The notes under the pieces are model-generated. The model worked only from the letters and a program-made list of their open reading frames with translations, did no database searches and was not told where the DNA came from. Of a stretch of DNA of 64,000 nucleotides, positions 10,691 through 20,344 are shown piece after piece. The DNA is from Dicyema japonicum (Eukaryota > Dicyemida > Rhombozoa > Dicyemidae), in the NCBI GenBank assembly GCA_011109175.1, contig RDEW01000036.1, positions 3,583-67,582 of the forward strand, given 5' to 3'. Positions within the stretch are counted from its first letter, which is position 1. Every line of letters begins with the position of its first letter. Position numbers and translations under genes: made by a program.

Positions 10691-11499
10691 TTTTAATAAT
10701 TACTTTTTTATTAGCCACTGGATTCCTTCACTTAAAGATATTGGAAATAAATAAATTGACCGTCGTCTATTGCTCACATCTGCAAACAATTCACCGGTAG
10801 TTGGTTTTCTACACAAAAAGTTGAATTTATCGAATTAGAAGCTTCCAAAAAGACTGTCTCTACTTTACACTCACCTATAGTTCAATGTTATAAACATATT
10901 TCTTTTACGGATTTTCTATAGGGAAAAAAACGAGTGTCACGAAAGAATATAAGTGAAACCCTACTCCATTTCAATAGGAAGAACTGATTTTCAAGAAGTC
11001 TTCGATAAAGACAGTTTTCTAGTAAAAATGGACATTATTTTCAAATTAAATAATTTAATTTTGTGGGTTCTAAGATTGTCTCTATTTGGTTTACAATAGA
11101 GAAGTTGATTCCTATAGTCACTGGATTGTAACGCTGCGTTTAAATCAGTGGATTCCTCGTAGTAGCCCCTACTAATGAATATTGAAATTACATCTTTGTG
11201 TCTTTCAATACAATAGCGTAGTCTCTAGATTGTAGCGTTCTGTTGTAGTCATATGATTCCACAATGACTATGCTAATAAATTCGTATTTGTGTTGAGTAT
11301 TTATTGTATTGAGCGGTTTCAGAATTTCCTGAACTTGGAACCTTTATGCTCAAACTTTCTGTTGTTGCTAAATTTTAATTTTTTAATTTTACAAGTACTC
11401 CTATTTTGTTGGGGGATGAATATGTTTTCAAATGTAAATATACTAAATAACCGACAACTATTGTATAAATTTACCATTTAGCCCCGAATAACAAAAATG
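10691..11499. other. AT-rich spacer with a weak ~103-bp duplication
   Basis: No exon recognised. Segments starting near 11114 (TATAGTCACTGGATTGTAAC) and 11217 (TAGTCTCTAGATTGTAGC) resemble each other over about 70 bp, suggesting an old tandem duplication. Confidence 0.35.
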
Positions 11500-11920
11500 T
11501 CATGATTATTGCGCGAGTCTTCATCACTTTTAACATTATTTTGCAAAACGCAACTAAAAGAAAATTATCTCCTCGTTGCTTCTGCAACACCGTGGACCAT
11601 CTTCCATGTTAGATTCTTCCACGCTCTCCTTGAGAAGGCTATTTTTCGAAGTACATCTAGGTCGTCTTCAGTTTCGAGTTACTCATTTATTGCTAACCCA
11701 TATATGCATTATGCAAACCCTGTCACTGATTTTCCAATACTTTTCTATTGTAATGCTTTGATGCATCGCAAACCCCATTCCATAATGCTTACAGTCCGTT
11801 CTCAAAACAAAAATCTGTATTCCTCAGTCTTCATCAAGTTCGGCGGATACTTTAGTTTCATGAAGGCATGCAACAGCCACTTCGTAATACTGTAAATCTT
11901 TGCAAACTGAATTTTTCGAA
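11500..11920 (-). mobile_element. Family B LINE AP-endonuclease fragment
   Basis: The minus strand encodes EVAVACLHETKVSAELDED and DCKHYGMGFAMHQSITIEKY. These match the family B endonuclease at 55.5 kb (ISIACLQETKL, GIKHYGLGFAVKNDLSK). The glutamate of the QETK motif is kept. Several stops interrupt it. Confidence 0.65.
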
Positions 11921-12039
11921 CTGATTCCTCTTACATTAAAAGACATTAAGCTGACATTCTTTCTTCCACAGTGTTTTTGAGACATTACGAGAACTAAGAC
12001 TAGAGAGGGATGTCAAAATCTCAACCAAAATACTGCTTA

Positions 12040-12360
12040 TATTTATTATAATTATTATCTACCCCGAAAAGGGCAACACTAAGAAACAAATGAGTTAAAC
12101 TACATTATGTTATCCAGGTAGACCTCAACAGGATCGAAAGGTTTTTGCTGTGCTGCTCAATAGTACCCACAGCTTTTCTGAATCCACGACGTTCTTCTTT
12201 GAGCAGAATTTGGAGAGGCATGAGTTTTTCTCTAATTTACGTGTTTTGGCGATTTCTAACGCTGATTGATAGAAGAGATCGGATTCGGAATCGAAGAGAG
12301 TGATAAAACCGAAATTTTTGTTCTGGATTGCCGCGTTATCGAGTAAATGGGCGAAATGTT
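12040..12360 (-). mobile_element. Family C LINE 3' end
   Basis: The minus strand near 12115-12180 encodes AVGTIEQHSKNLSILLRSTW. This matches AVGTLEEHRKNFSIRLRRTG of the family C end at 47.75-47.82 kb, including the following 3' UTR. The TG-GIT terminus is altered. Confidence 0.55.
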
Positions 12361-12539
12361 AAGCGGATCGTCACTCTTAGTATTCTTAGATGTCTCTGAA
12401 TGGGAATAATATCCCTAGAAACTAATTTCTAGCGAATCCTTTTGTCTTCGGTCGGTTGTAAAATAGTATATTTAGATTTTTCCGTAGATGTGGATAATCG
12501 GTTTGAGAATTCAAATTACTAAAAATTGCAAGACTTTGA

Positions 12540-12900
12540 TTTTCTTTAAATACGTTTTTGTAAGTTTCGTATCCAAGCGGTGCAACTGTAGCTTAGGGTA
12601 GACTCCATTTACTGAGGACGTTTCTGAAGAATCATGTAAATCTTGATGGTGAAAAAAGGCTGCTGTGGAATACGTTTTCCGAAAAATTCATAATTTGAAA
12701 GTTTTGTAAATCTCCATAAAGAACATTCCATTTGTTGACATCTCACAAAAAGTGACATCGAAAATCAAGACGCCAGAGTAAGATTATGAGAATATTCTAA
12801 ACATTCTATAAGAATCCATTGAATTGAAAATTACGATATCTGTCTCATCAAACGTTTATAAAAGTATTTCGAGTTAATCATGTTCTATATTGCTGTATGA
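12540..12900 (-). pseudogene. Decayed duplicate of the EGFR-like kinase exons
   Basis: The DNA is colinear with 3720-4075 of the intact receptor gene: GAAGAATCATGTAAAT, GTTTTGTAAATCTCC and TTGAGTCAATCATGTT of the functional copy all have near-identical counterparts here. The conserved LQLH piece of KCWQLHADQRP is still visible. Substitutions, indels and stops prevent a kinase. Sequence matching two introns of the intact gene (about 3750 and 4005) is still present in recognisable spacing, so this is a DNA-level duplicate and not a retrocopy. Only the C-terminal kinase lobe is seen. Confidence 0.75.
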
Positions 12901-12974
12901 GAAATTTAATACTAAATACTTCCACTGTTTTCCTTCTGAATTTGAGACTCTTTGAAAAGTGGAGAAGAGAGAAT

Positions 12975-13044
12975 GCGCTATTGTCTAATGGTATGATGCT
13001 CGCTTCCCATGCGAGCGAACCGGGTTCGATTCCCGGGTGGCGCA
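12975..13044 (+). tRNA. tRNA-Gly(CCC)
   Basis: Acceptor arms GCGCTAT and GTGGCGC pair with two G-T wobbles. The anticodon arm CTCGC-TTCCCAT-GCGAG gives anticodon CCC. The T arm CCGGG-TTCGATT-CCCGG is perfect and contains a consensus B box, and an A-box-like TGTCTAATGG is present. The discriminator is A. The gene is followed by a T6 run at 13045-13050, a typical Pol III stop. The D stem is weak, as in many Gly tRNAs. No intron. Confidence 0.93.
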
Positions 13045-13104
13045 TTTTTTCATTAACTTTTATTTAAAAATTCTATTTTGTCAGCCATCAATAAAAACAG
13101 TTAT

Positions 13105-14400
13105 TCCTCTCCTTGCTAGGATGTCACGTTATGGACACTTTCCTTTCTAACATCTCTCTCAAAAACCTGCTAATCCTGCGAAGTTCAAACTTTATAGTAT
13201 CGGGGCTCTCTCAATGCCCACTCAACATCTGGTTCCTCGATGACGCTGTCTTATGTCCCCCGGAGATGTTCTTCCAGGAGTTGAAAGCACTCATTCCCGC
13301 ATTGTCCAAGGTGAGTCTTGAATTGAATACAACGAAATGTGAAATAACAAACTGTGCTCTTGCTGACGATGACTTCTCTTCAATTGTTCAAAATTTTACT
13401 CCTTGTTTCCTGGTGGGATTTCGACCCCTGAAAACGAATTGATTTTTCTTGGATCCCAGATCACTAGGAATGAGATGAAGCATGTCCTCCTTGACAAAAA
13501 ACAACTCCTATGCGAATCACTGGGCAGATTACAGCTACTTGACTCACACTCAGCACTATTCCTCATGAAAAAAGTCTTAACATTCAAAGAATCGCCTATT
13601 TACTCAGGACAGCCCCGTACTATTCTAACTGGAGCAGCTTGAGCCATTTGATTTGTCTTTTCTCAATTCGACGGAGCAAAGATGCTACATGGAAGCAAGC
13701 TACACTCTCAGTTAGATTTGGGAATCTTGGAATCCGTCGTACTTTAGACGTCTCACTTCCTGCACATGTCTTCACTCACGGCCTGCGAACCTTTGGTCAG
13801 AAGGATTCTACACTCCCTACCCGAATTCTCAATTGACCAAGACATAATCCACGCACGAGAAGCCTGGAATGCCACCAACCTCGCCCTGCCTCCTTCACAA
13901 GACTGCCAGCGAAACCTAAACGATTTATTATGTTGGAAATCATTTGGACTCCTACTGGAATCGGCCAATCAGCACCAACGCGCTTGTTTGCTTTCGGGGC
14001 TTCCCCTGAGAGCGGAGTTGGCTAAATGCTATCCAAATGGAGCTCTGGGCACCTTTCTGGATAATGAATGCGTTAGAAGTGGTATCTCTCTGCGGCTGGG
14101 ACTGAAAGTATGTTTACATTATCCGTGCCGATGTGACGTCCTGATAGACTTTCTAAGTTATGTGACGTTTGTTTCCCTCGTCAAGGAAACCTCAGGATCT
14201 TCTGGCATTCATCATACAATTTCCCTAAAAGACTTTGAAACCTTATTTACGCCTGCTCAAGATATGCTGTTTGTTATCGAACATACTCCCTCCCTTCCAA
14301 CGATTGATTAGCATGACTCTAAAATAAATTGTGTGTCCTGCAAAAGTGGCGTATTATGGCTCTCATTGTTATTATTATTTGAGCCAAAGAAACACCTTCT
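13105..14400 (+). mobile_element. Family A LINE: RT palm to 3' end
   Basis: It encodes an RT catalytic block with FLDD (LNIWFLDDAVL), KVSLELNTTKCEI, a long post-RT region (TWKQATLSVRFGNLGIRRTL) and HQRACLLSGLPLRAELA, NECVRSGISLRLGLKVCLHY and CRCD. The endonuclease itself is largely deleted. The 3' end carries the TGTGTCCTGC...TATGGCTCTC...(TTA)n tail at about 14330-14380, linking this family with SINE2. Frames shift at about 13440 and 13640. Confidence 0.8.
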
Positions 14401-14765
14401 TAACTAGTAACTAATATTTACGTGATCCCGGCATCTCTTAATCATCTTTTCTCGATGCTCCGACTGTGACCCCACACATTTTCTATACGGACGGGGTTTT
14501 TTTCCCTCCTTGAAATTGCCTCTATGATAGACTCAAGTTTCTGGAGGCAATTCTTTATCATATATTTTTCCATTAACTTTATTGATCTTTGAATTTTTAT
14601 TAGGTTTGTTGCCGCCAGGTTAGATCCCACGCAGCACATGCATAGCCTATTGTTGACTCGATATACTGCTTGTAGAGGGTCCCGATACCTGCGGAAAAAT
14701 TTCTCCACAGTTCCAAAGGAAGGCTTTTACAAAATTGATCTTCTTTGCACAGGTATCCATGAAAA
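14400..14765 (-). mobile_element. Family C LINE 3' end
   Basis: The minus strand encodes NVWGHSRSIEKR followed by a DAGIT terminus, the family C end. The copy at 32180-32520 is closely related over the whole stretch. Confidence 0.65.
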
Positions 14766-14769
14766 AATA

Positions 14770-14910
14770 ATATTAAACCAATGAGTATCCCCGTGAGCGC
14801 CGCTGGTTATTTGAGAAAATCTCGCTTGTCATCCTGATAGGGAATAGCCACGCAGTCAGGGCGCCGTTGTATGACCATTTGCTCACTTTTCTCCAAATTA
14901 ATTTAAGATA
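14770..14910 (-). mobile_element. Family A LINE 3' terminal fragment
   Basis: The block reads CTGATAGGGAATAGCCACGC on the plus strand; its reverse complement is the family A C-terminus (RGNSHAV). The same block occurs near 48.1, 51.0 and 58.4 kb. Confidence 0.6.
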
Positions 14911-14968
14911 AATATAAAAGCAAAATAACCCAAAATACAAAATCCTCAACATAAAAATCATTTACAAA

Positions 14969-16038
14969 TCAAGCTCCAACATTATAAATAACAATCTGAT
15001 CACTAACAGCCACTGCCCGATTACTCGGAGTCCTATAATCCACACCCCACACCTACACTCACACACCACAAATACCATATCTCCATGTTCAGTAAACGTC
15101 CACAAACAGTGTTTGGCCGTCAGATCCCACACATTCACGTGCTTATCAGCCGAACTGAATATCACTACAACTCAACCAGGACACGAATCTCAGAGAGTCA
15201 TCAGAAAAGGCAAGTCCCAGCACCCATGATTGATGTCCGCAGATCACCGAGGACACCTCTGAGGCTACACATCTGCTCACAAACACAATTACGATTCATA
15301 AAGCCGTATTCTCCCGTCATTCGATCCTGTCAACACGCTCTTTCCGTTCTCCGCGAATGCTAAAGCACGTGCCGGCTTTCCGTGAGCCTCCCGCCAAATC
15401 TCCTGTCCCGTCTCCACGTCGTACATCAATAAGAACCCAGTAGAATATACCGCAGCGATCTGTCGACCGTCGGGGCTCTGGAATAACCATGGAATCAACA
15501 TAACAGGCGGCGTTGACAAAATCACACTGAGAAGGGACAATTTCTTGGGCCAATTCCCCGTCACTTACTCGAAAGATAGAGAACTTTCCAGAATGTCCTG
15601 CTGACATGAGGAATCGGGAATCTGGTGAGAATTTGAGGGTCCTGGACTCAGAGGGACCAGAATCAATGTTTTTGTACAATTTTCCGTCGTCTGTGGTCCA
15701 CATTTTGATGTAGCAGTCTAAACTACTGGAAGCGACGTCTTGAATGAGAAAGGATAGTACAGTGACAATCGTTAGACATGTCAACGGAAACAACACCTAG
15801 TCTGTGTCCCTCAAACTTCCAAAGAACAGAGAGTTGATCGTCCTTCCACGTTGAACATACTACGTCAGTGTCAAGAGATCCAGTTGTGATGTACTCTGTT
15901 TCTGTGGTAGGACAAGATTTCCAACAGCATGACCAGATTGAGTTATTGTGAACTATAATTGTCAGTCATTTAATGTACATCCTTCTTTGAAAACTCCAGT
16001 CGTGGTGAACTAATGGTTGTCATAACAAAAACTACCAT
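14969..16038 (-). CDS. WDR61: WD-repeat protein WDR61/SKI8
   Basis: Seven-bladed WD40 protein, the SKI8 subunit of the cytoplasmic SKI complex (3'-5' mRNA decay with the exosome) and, in animals, also of PAF1C. Seven introns of 20-28 nt are inferred (23, 26, 28, 22, 20, 22 and 23 nt). Removing them gives 301 codons plus stop, against about 305 residues in vertebrates. Landmarks in order: VFKEGFHNNSIWS, ITTGSLD, FEGHRLGVVSVDM, VASSSLDCYIKMW, FSPDSRFLMSAGHSGKF, YSPDGRQIAAVYS, VLTGSNDGRIRLYE, CGHQSWVLGLAF, FVSCSADKHVNVWD, MVWGVDY, and VIYNVGA at the stop (14969-14971). The start at 16036-16038 was chosen because it gives the family's N-terminus after splicing the first 23-nt intron. No disabling change seen. 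Confidence 0.92.
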
Positions 16039-16179
16039 TGAATCGCAAAACTGAAGAAATTTTAAATATTATATTGTTTTCATTTTTTAATAATTTATTA
16101 TATTTTAATTAAATTTGATTACTAATATTTTTATACATTAAATCTAAAAAATTAATTTTAATTGAGTGCAAAAACTATT

Positions 16180-16640
16180 TGGCCTTCTGGCTGAACGTAG
16201 CGTCTGATGACATCGGATCTGAAGGTCGTGGGTTCGAATCCGAAAGTTGGAGTTTTCAGCAAAGGTCAATTCTTGTCAAACAGATCCCACCCATGAGGCG
16301 ACTAGTCCTTCTGGCATGACACAGTAGTTAAAAGGGATCTTCCTACCTTTCTCCCTGACCAAATACTCTGATGAAGATTGCATTATGAAAACTATTCGCT
16401 AAAAAGAATGAAGTGATGTCCGCGACGGTAGGACGTGAGACAAAAATGGAAGAGGGCGGACCTACTTCCCTACCTCTCTTCGGAAGCGGAAGCTTGTAAT
16501 GAAGTATTGGAAGATGGATTTGGTCGGCACAAGCAGATGTTCTCCTTTGGTTCCTTCTTTGGATTAGTTAGTTATAACTGTTTGTGCTGGGCTTACAATG
16601 GTAAGCCTGGGGTTAATAATAATAACTATTTCAATGAGAA
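16180..16640 (+). repeat. SINE1, tRNA-Met-like head
   Basis: About 450 bp. The head carries GGATCTGAAGGTCGTGGGTT and TTCGAATCC (B-box-like), closest to the anticodon-T-arm part of elongator tRNA-Met. The body includes CTCTTCGGAAGCGGAAGC and the tail ends GGTTAATAATAATAAC. A second long copy lies at 60125-60575 and a 3' fragment at 29585-29730. Pol III transcription and LINE-driven retroposition are inferred. Confidence 0.8.
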
Positions 16641-16689
16641 ATTCTCCATTAACATAAAAAGGCTTTTGATTCAGTCCTAATGATGTTAC

Positions 16690-17660
16690 TTACAAGGAAG
16701 ATCTTTGTCTTAAACATTCTAAACGTCTCCGTCTAAACAGAAAATGGATTTCAAACTTCTTTAACTAAATGAGAGGACGGAGTTGCATGTTCCACGAAAT
16801 CTATCACTAAATTTCTGCCAAACTGAGTCCCACAGCGTACCCTTTTACACCCATCTCATTTAACTTCTTCCTGAACAATATGTATCCCATACCAGAGTCG
16901 ATACTCTTGTTCTCACATTTGCTGACGATATAATAATTGCAACAAAAGACCAGTGTGTTCATATTGCAGTTGCTGACATTCAGTAAACACGTTAGCAACG
17001 TCCCAACGAAAACTAAACTTTTTAAAAACATTCCTTGGACACCACAAAGGTTGCTTCAGCTCAACGTTTTTGTTACCCCAAGATCACCGGATTAGAAAAA
17101 GTTAAAAGTTAACTACTAGCTAAGTGATCCCGGTTTTCCGTGTTCTGGCTCTCGTTCGGGGTCCTCGAAGATCCAACAGAATTGGTAAATACGAGGACGG
17201 TCTCATTCTCCATAGATTCCCCGCATTTTCTAGACAGTCAGATATAGAGTGAAAGCGGACAGCCGGTTTTCATTGCCCACTGTAGAAATGACTTCACTCT
17301 CCACCTTAGATGTTCTTTAACATTCAACTCGACGTTATGATCACTTAATAATACATAGAATAGACAATCAGCTACTCCATGGGAGACAAACCTATCCTAT
17401 ACAAATCTAAAGATCAATGTCTTTCAAGTAGTAGTCACTAGGGCTCTACAAAGTTTCTCTTCTTCACAGTTAATGCCAACTCCATTCGAGACAATTTTGA
17501 GGAGAACAGAGACCCTATTGACACTTCCAAAATTTCCAAAAGTAAATTGTACATAGAGGAAATGCGTCGGATTTCGGGACAAACATCGAGCAAAAACGTG
17601 AAGGCAAGATCACCTGACGGCCATGTATTCCTTTTTAATTTGTCTGTGATTCTTTGTACT
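16690..17660 (+). mobile_element. Family C LINE, heavily decayed
   Basis: A damaged LPNGVPQ block, the ADD region (TTTGCTGACGATATAATAAT) and the terminal RKCVGFRDKHRAK are readable over several frames in the same order as at 8.3-9.2 kb. Confidence 0.65.
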
Positions 17661-17699
17661 TAAATAAAATAAATTTGAAATGCTACTCATTGAATTTCG

Positions 17700-18150
17700 A
17701 ATACGTTTATTTAATGCGTTTGTAAAACCGATCCTGCTTGCAAGGATACATGTGTTCGACAGCTATGAACAAATTGCAAACTATTCTGGAAAGACTCCAT
17801 GAAAATTTAAAGATCCTCAATCCGGTCATTATCAACGTTATACACCCAATTCATCGAGCCAACTATATGTTATGGATGTGCAGACTGGGGAACAAAACTT
17901 GCCAAAACAAACATAGATAAGATCAACTCCTCCGAATCCAATATGACCAAAACAATCTCCCGACTCACAGGACTACCAATAAGGGCAATCCCTTTTGAGG
18001 TTCTTGTGAGGAAGTCGGGCTGAATGTTCACCTAAAAGGAAAACCGCCAGAAGAAAGGTGTTATTGAAAATGTGTCGGTTCCCGAGAGCAACACAGAGAA
18101 AAGATGTGAATATTGCTGAGAGATGCCGGAATCACCAGACATAAAAACCG
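17700..18150 (+). mobile_element. Family C LINE thumb region to -GIT end
   Basis: It encodes LHENLKILNPVI, TKTISRLTGLPIRAIPFEVL and ENVSVPESNTEKR, with GAGATGCCGGAATCACCAGA at the terminus. The sequence after it (CCTACTATACAACTTAGGAT) recurs inverted at about 33890-33915. Confidence 0.55.
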
Positions 18151-18169
18151 ATCCTACTATACAACTTAG

Positions 18170-18660
18170 GATCACGGGGTCGTCGAAGCACATCTTAATA
18201 GACTGACAGTCTTTTAACCATATGAGAAGTTGTTTTGGAATATCTTCAACCACAAGCCTTGACAGGAGGGCTTCATGCCACACGCTATCAAAGGCATTGG
18301 ATAGGTCAAGGCATACCATGTTTACTTGTCTCTTAAATCTCGATCTTTCAGTAATTCCAAATGCATTTGGTGGATGCAATCCGTACAAGATTTTCCGGAC
18401 CTGAAGCCCTATTGTTCCGCAAGGAGGAAATCGCTCTCTTCCATATGCCTACTCAGCTTATTGAATACAATTCGCTCAACAATCTTGGAGATAGAGCATA
18501 TGCGGCTGATCGGTCTATAGTTGAGAGGGGTCCCTGCCCGACTTTCCTAATTTTAAATTTATCCTGACTAGAGTTTTTCCATTGTTTTGGGACATGTCCA
18601 TGATCAATGCTTGTGTTAAACAAGTTCTTAGGACCAGCAACAAGGCCTCCGGGCCTTCTT
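18170..18660 (-). mobile_element. Family C LINE RT fingers/palm fragment
   Basis: The minus strand encodes INYRPISRICSISKIVER-type sequence over two frames, then NMVCLDLSNAFDSVWHEALL (RT motif A with catalytic Asp) and LLIWLKD. The YADD region is missing. The element faces the preceding plus-strand fragment. Confidence 0.7.
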
Positions 18661-18760
18661 TAAACATTATCTGCTAACGTGGTCATGGCCCGGAGCATTT
18701 GCTTTGCATGTTCTATTGCAACGACGACGTCCTCTGGGGGTAATTATTATCTCGACATCC

Positions 18761-19300
18761 TTGAGGTCGTTCAGAGAGTAGTTACAAAGTTCTTGCGACG
18801 CCTCCATCTACTCACAAGAGACCAACACCATTGGGTCGACTTCTTGGATTTGGTCCAATTGTCTTTAAAAATTTCTGGGGCTTTTCCTGCAGAGTGCGAA
18901 CATCCATCTGGGTTGTCAAGAATTCCAGCGTCGCAGACGCAAAAGAACCAGGTAGGACCGCGTACTTTTCAAGTTTCAACCTCTTGGCCTTCTCAGCGGC
19001 AGAATAGTCTCCAGAGACACTCTGGAGTAGGTTGCAAGGGGAAAATGTGTCGGTGCAAGTGACCGGGTTCAAAAGGAAAGATTGTCATCCTATCTGGTCG
19101 TTTTCCGTCCCGCCTGCGAAGGTCGACTGGTCCGAGCATGGAGGGGTGTCGCCTAACGACTTCGTTCAAGGCTGTGTCTGAAAAATCTGCCTGCACTCTT
19201 CCTGCAGGAGAGAGAGTGTAGGCCAAAACAGTCGATCTGTCTCCGCATCGGCAAGGATGTGGAACACAACTTTTAATCCCAGTCGTAATGAGATAAAAAG
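18761..19300 (-). mobile_element. Family A LINE endonuclease domain
   Basis: The minus strand encodes ALNEVVRRHPSML, VDLRRRDGKRPDRMTIFPFE and TCTDTFSPCNLL, then SVSGDYSAAEKAKRLKLEKY. This is the PD-(D/E)XK-like block: RPD followed downstream by a D-x-T-type strand. It is shifted between frames. Confidence 0.7.
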
Positions 19301-19629
19301 TTTTAGAAGACCCATATTAGATACCACTCCTCCCAGGAAGGACACACTTTATTTTTAAGCAAAGAACAGTTATGCTATCTAATCATATGGAGAAAACCAA
19401 AGAATCCTCTTCACTTCTTTTTTCTTTTTGTTGGGTTTGAGTCCTTTTGTAGACGATCCTGTTCCGCATTCTCATTTTAATGATGCCGTTCGTCCTAATG
19501 TCGTGACTGTATAACACCCCTTTGTGTGGGCACGTTGCCTATTATAGTCAACATATTTAATCTTTTGTCAGAAGTAAAAATAAGGATTTTCTCTACACCA
19601 ATTAATTTATTGATTAATTTGATATTTAA

Positions 19630-19920
19630 TAAGTTTCTTTTGTGCAACGTGGCTAAATGTTCAAGATTATCTATTTTTTGTCTGTTCCTCCTCTTTGTTT
19701 TCCTATTAGAATGGGCTCATGTGTTTTACTTGTCTAATGCCCAGTGCCAGGCTGCTATCCCAAACTGGAGGGGTTTACACAACTGCAAATAATGGACGCA
19801 TTTTATCATTTACGCTGATTCCGGATTGACTCTGTTACAGTAGACGTGAAAACCGGATACACTTAACTATTTGTTTACTTCAACTTTTTTCTACGTGTAT
19901 ACGGGGTTAATAAATTAATT
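19630..19920 (+). repeat. SINE3 copy
   Basis: Related to 9225-9505 along its length. It shares the GGGGTTTCACAACTGCAA-like centre, the GATTCCGGATTGACTCTGTT block and the GGGTTAATAAATTAATT tail. Confidence 0.65.
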
Positions 19921-20019
19921 TTTTAAAGACTTATTTAACAAGGAAACAAATGTTAGTTAGGTTAAATTAAAAATTTATATTTAATATGGTCAACCGTAAA
20001 TAATAAAGTTTATTATACT

Positions 20020-20340
20020 CGCTTTGGCATAGTGGTTAGGTTTCCGGCTAAAGTGAATTAGGCTACGGGTTCGATTCTCGCTGCTGTTCACATGGTGGAA
20101 GGTTCCACGCATCTAAGATGCAAAAAGGGTTTGACGAGTGACGCCGTCATCAGTGAATACTCACTGCGGAACTGGATTGTCTAGAAAGGACCCGTACACA
20201 AGAAAAAAAGAAGTGAAGATCATTGCTTGGTTCTACGATTAGTTAAAATTAAATTTACTGTTGTTTATTTAAATAAAGTATGTCCTGCCTATGCGTAGCT
20301 ATAACTATTATGGCTCTCGTGAAAAGGCTGTTATTATTAC
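20020..20340 (+). repeat. SINE2, full copy
   Basis: The head has an A-box-like TGGCATAGTGGTTAGG and a B box GGGTTCGATTC spaced as in a tRNA. The body contains AGTGACGCCGTCATCAGTGA. The 3' end TATGTCCTGCCTATGCG...GGCTCTCGTGAAAAGGCTG(TTA)n equals the family A LINE tail. Copies: 48545-48810, 49545-49675 (3' half), 1440-1545 (tail) and 3415-3455 (inverted piece). Confidence 0.8.
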
Positions 20341-20344
20341 ACTC

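Noticed and set aside
11509-11895. Plus-strand open frame of 128 codons
   Set aside because: The opposite strand encodes recognisable family B endonuclease (CLHETK, HYGMGFA); the plus frame is its shadow.
12540-12900. Second functional receptor kinase gene
   Set aside because: Stops and indels in every frame; only nucleotide colinearity with 3.7-4.1 kb remains.
13045-13060. CRISPR-like or bacterial features near the tRNA and tandem arrays
   Set aside because: No regular spacer-repeat structure; intron-bearing animal genes and Pol III-type T run show a eukaryotic genome.
15317-15796. A separate single-exon gene of 159 codons within the WDR61 region
   Set aside because: It reads through two unspliced short introns of WDR61; its last 50 codons are out of frame with the WD repeats.
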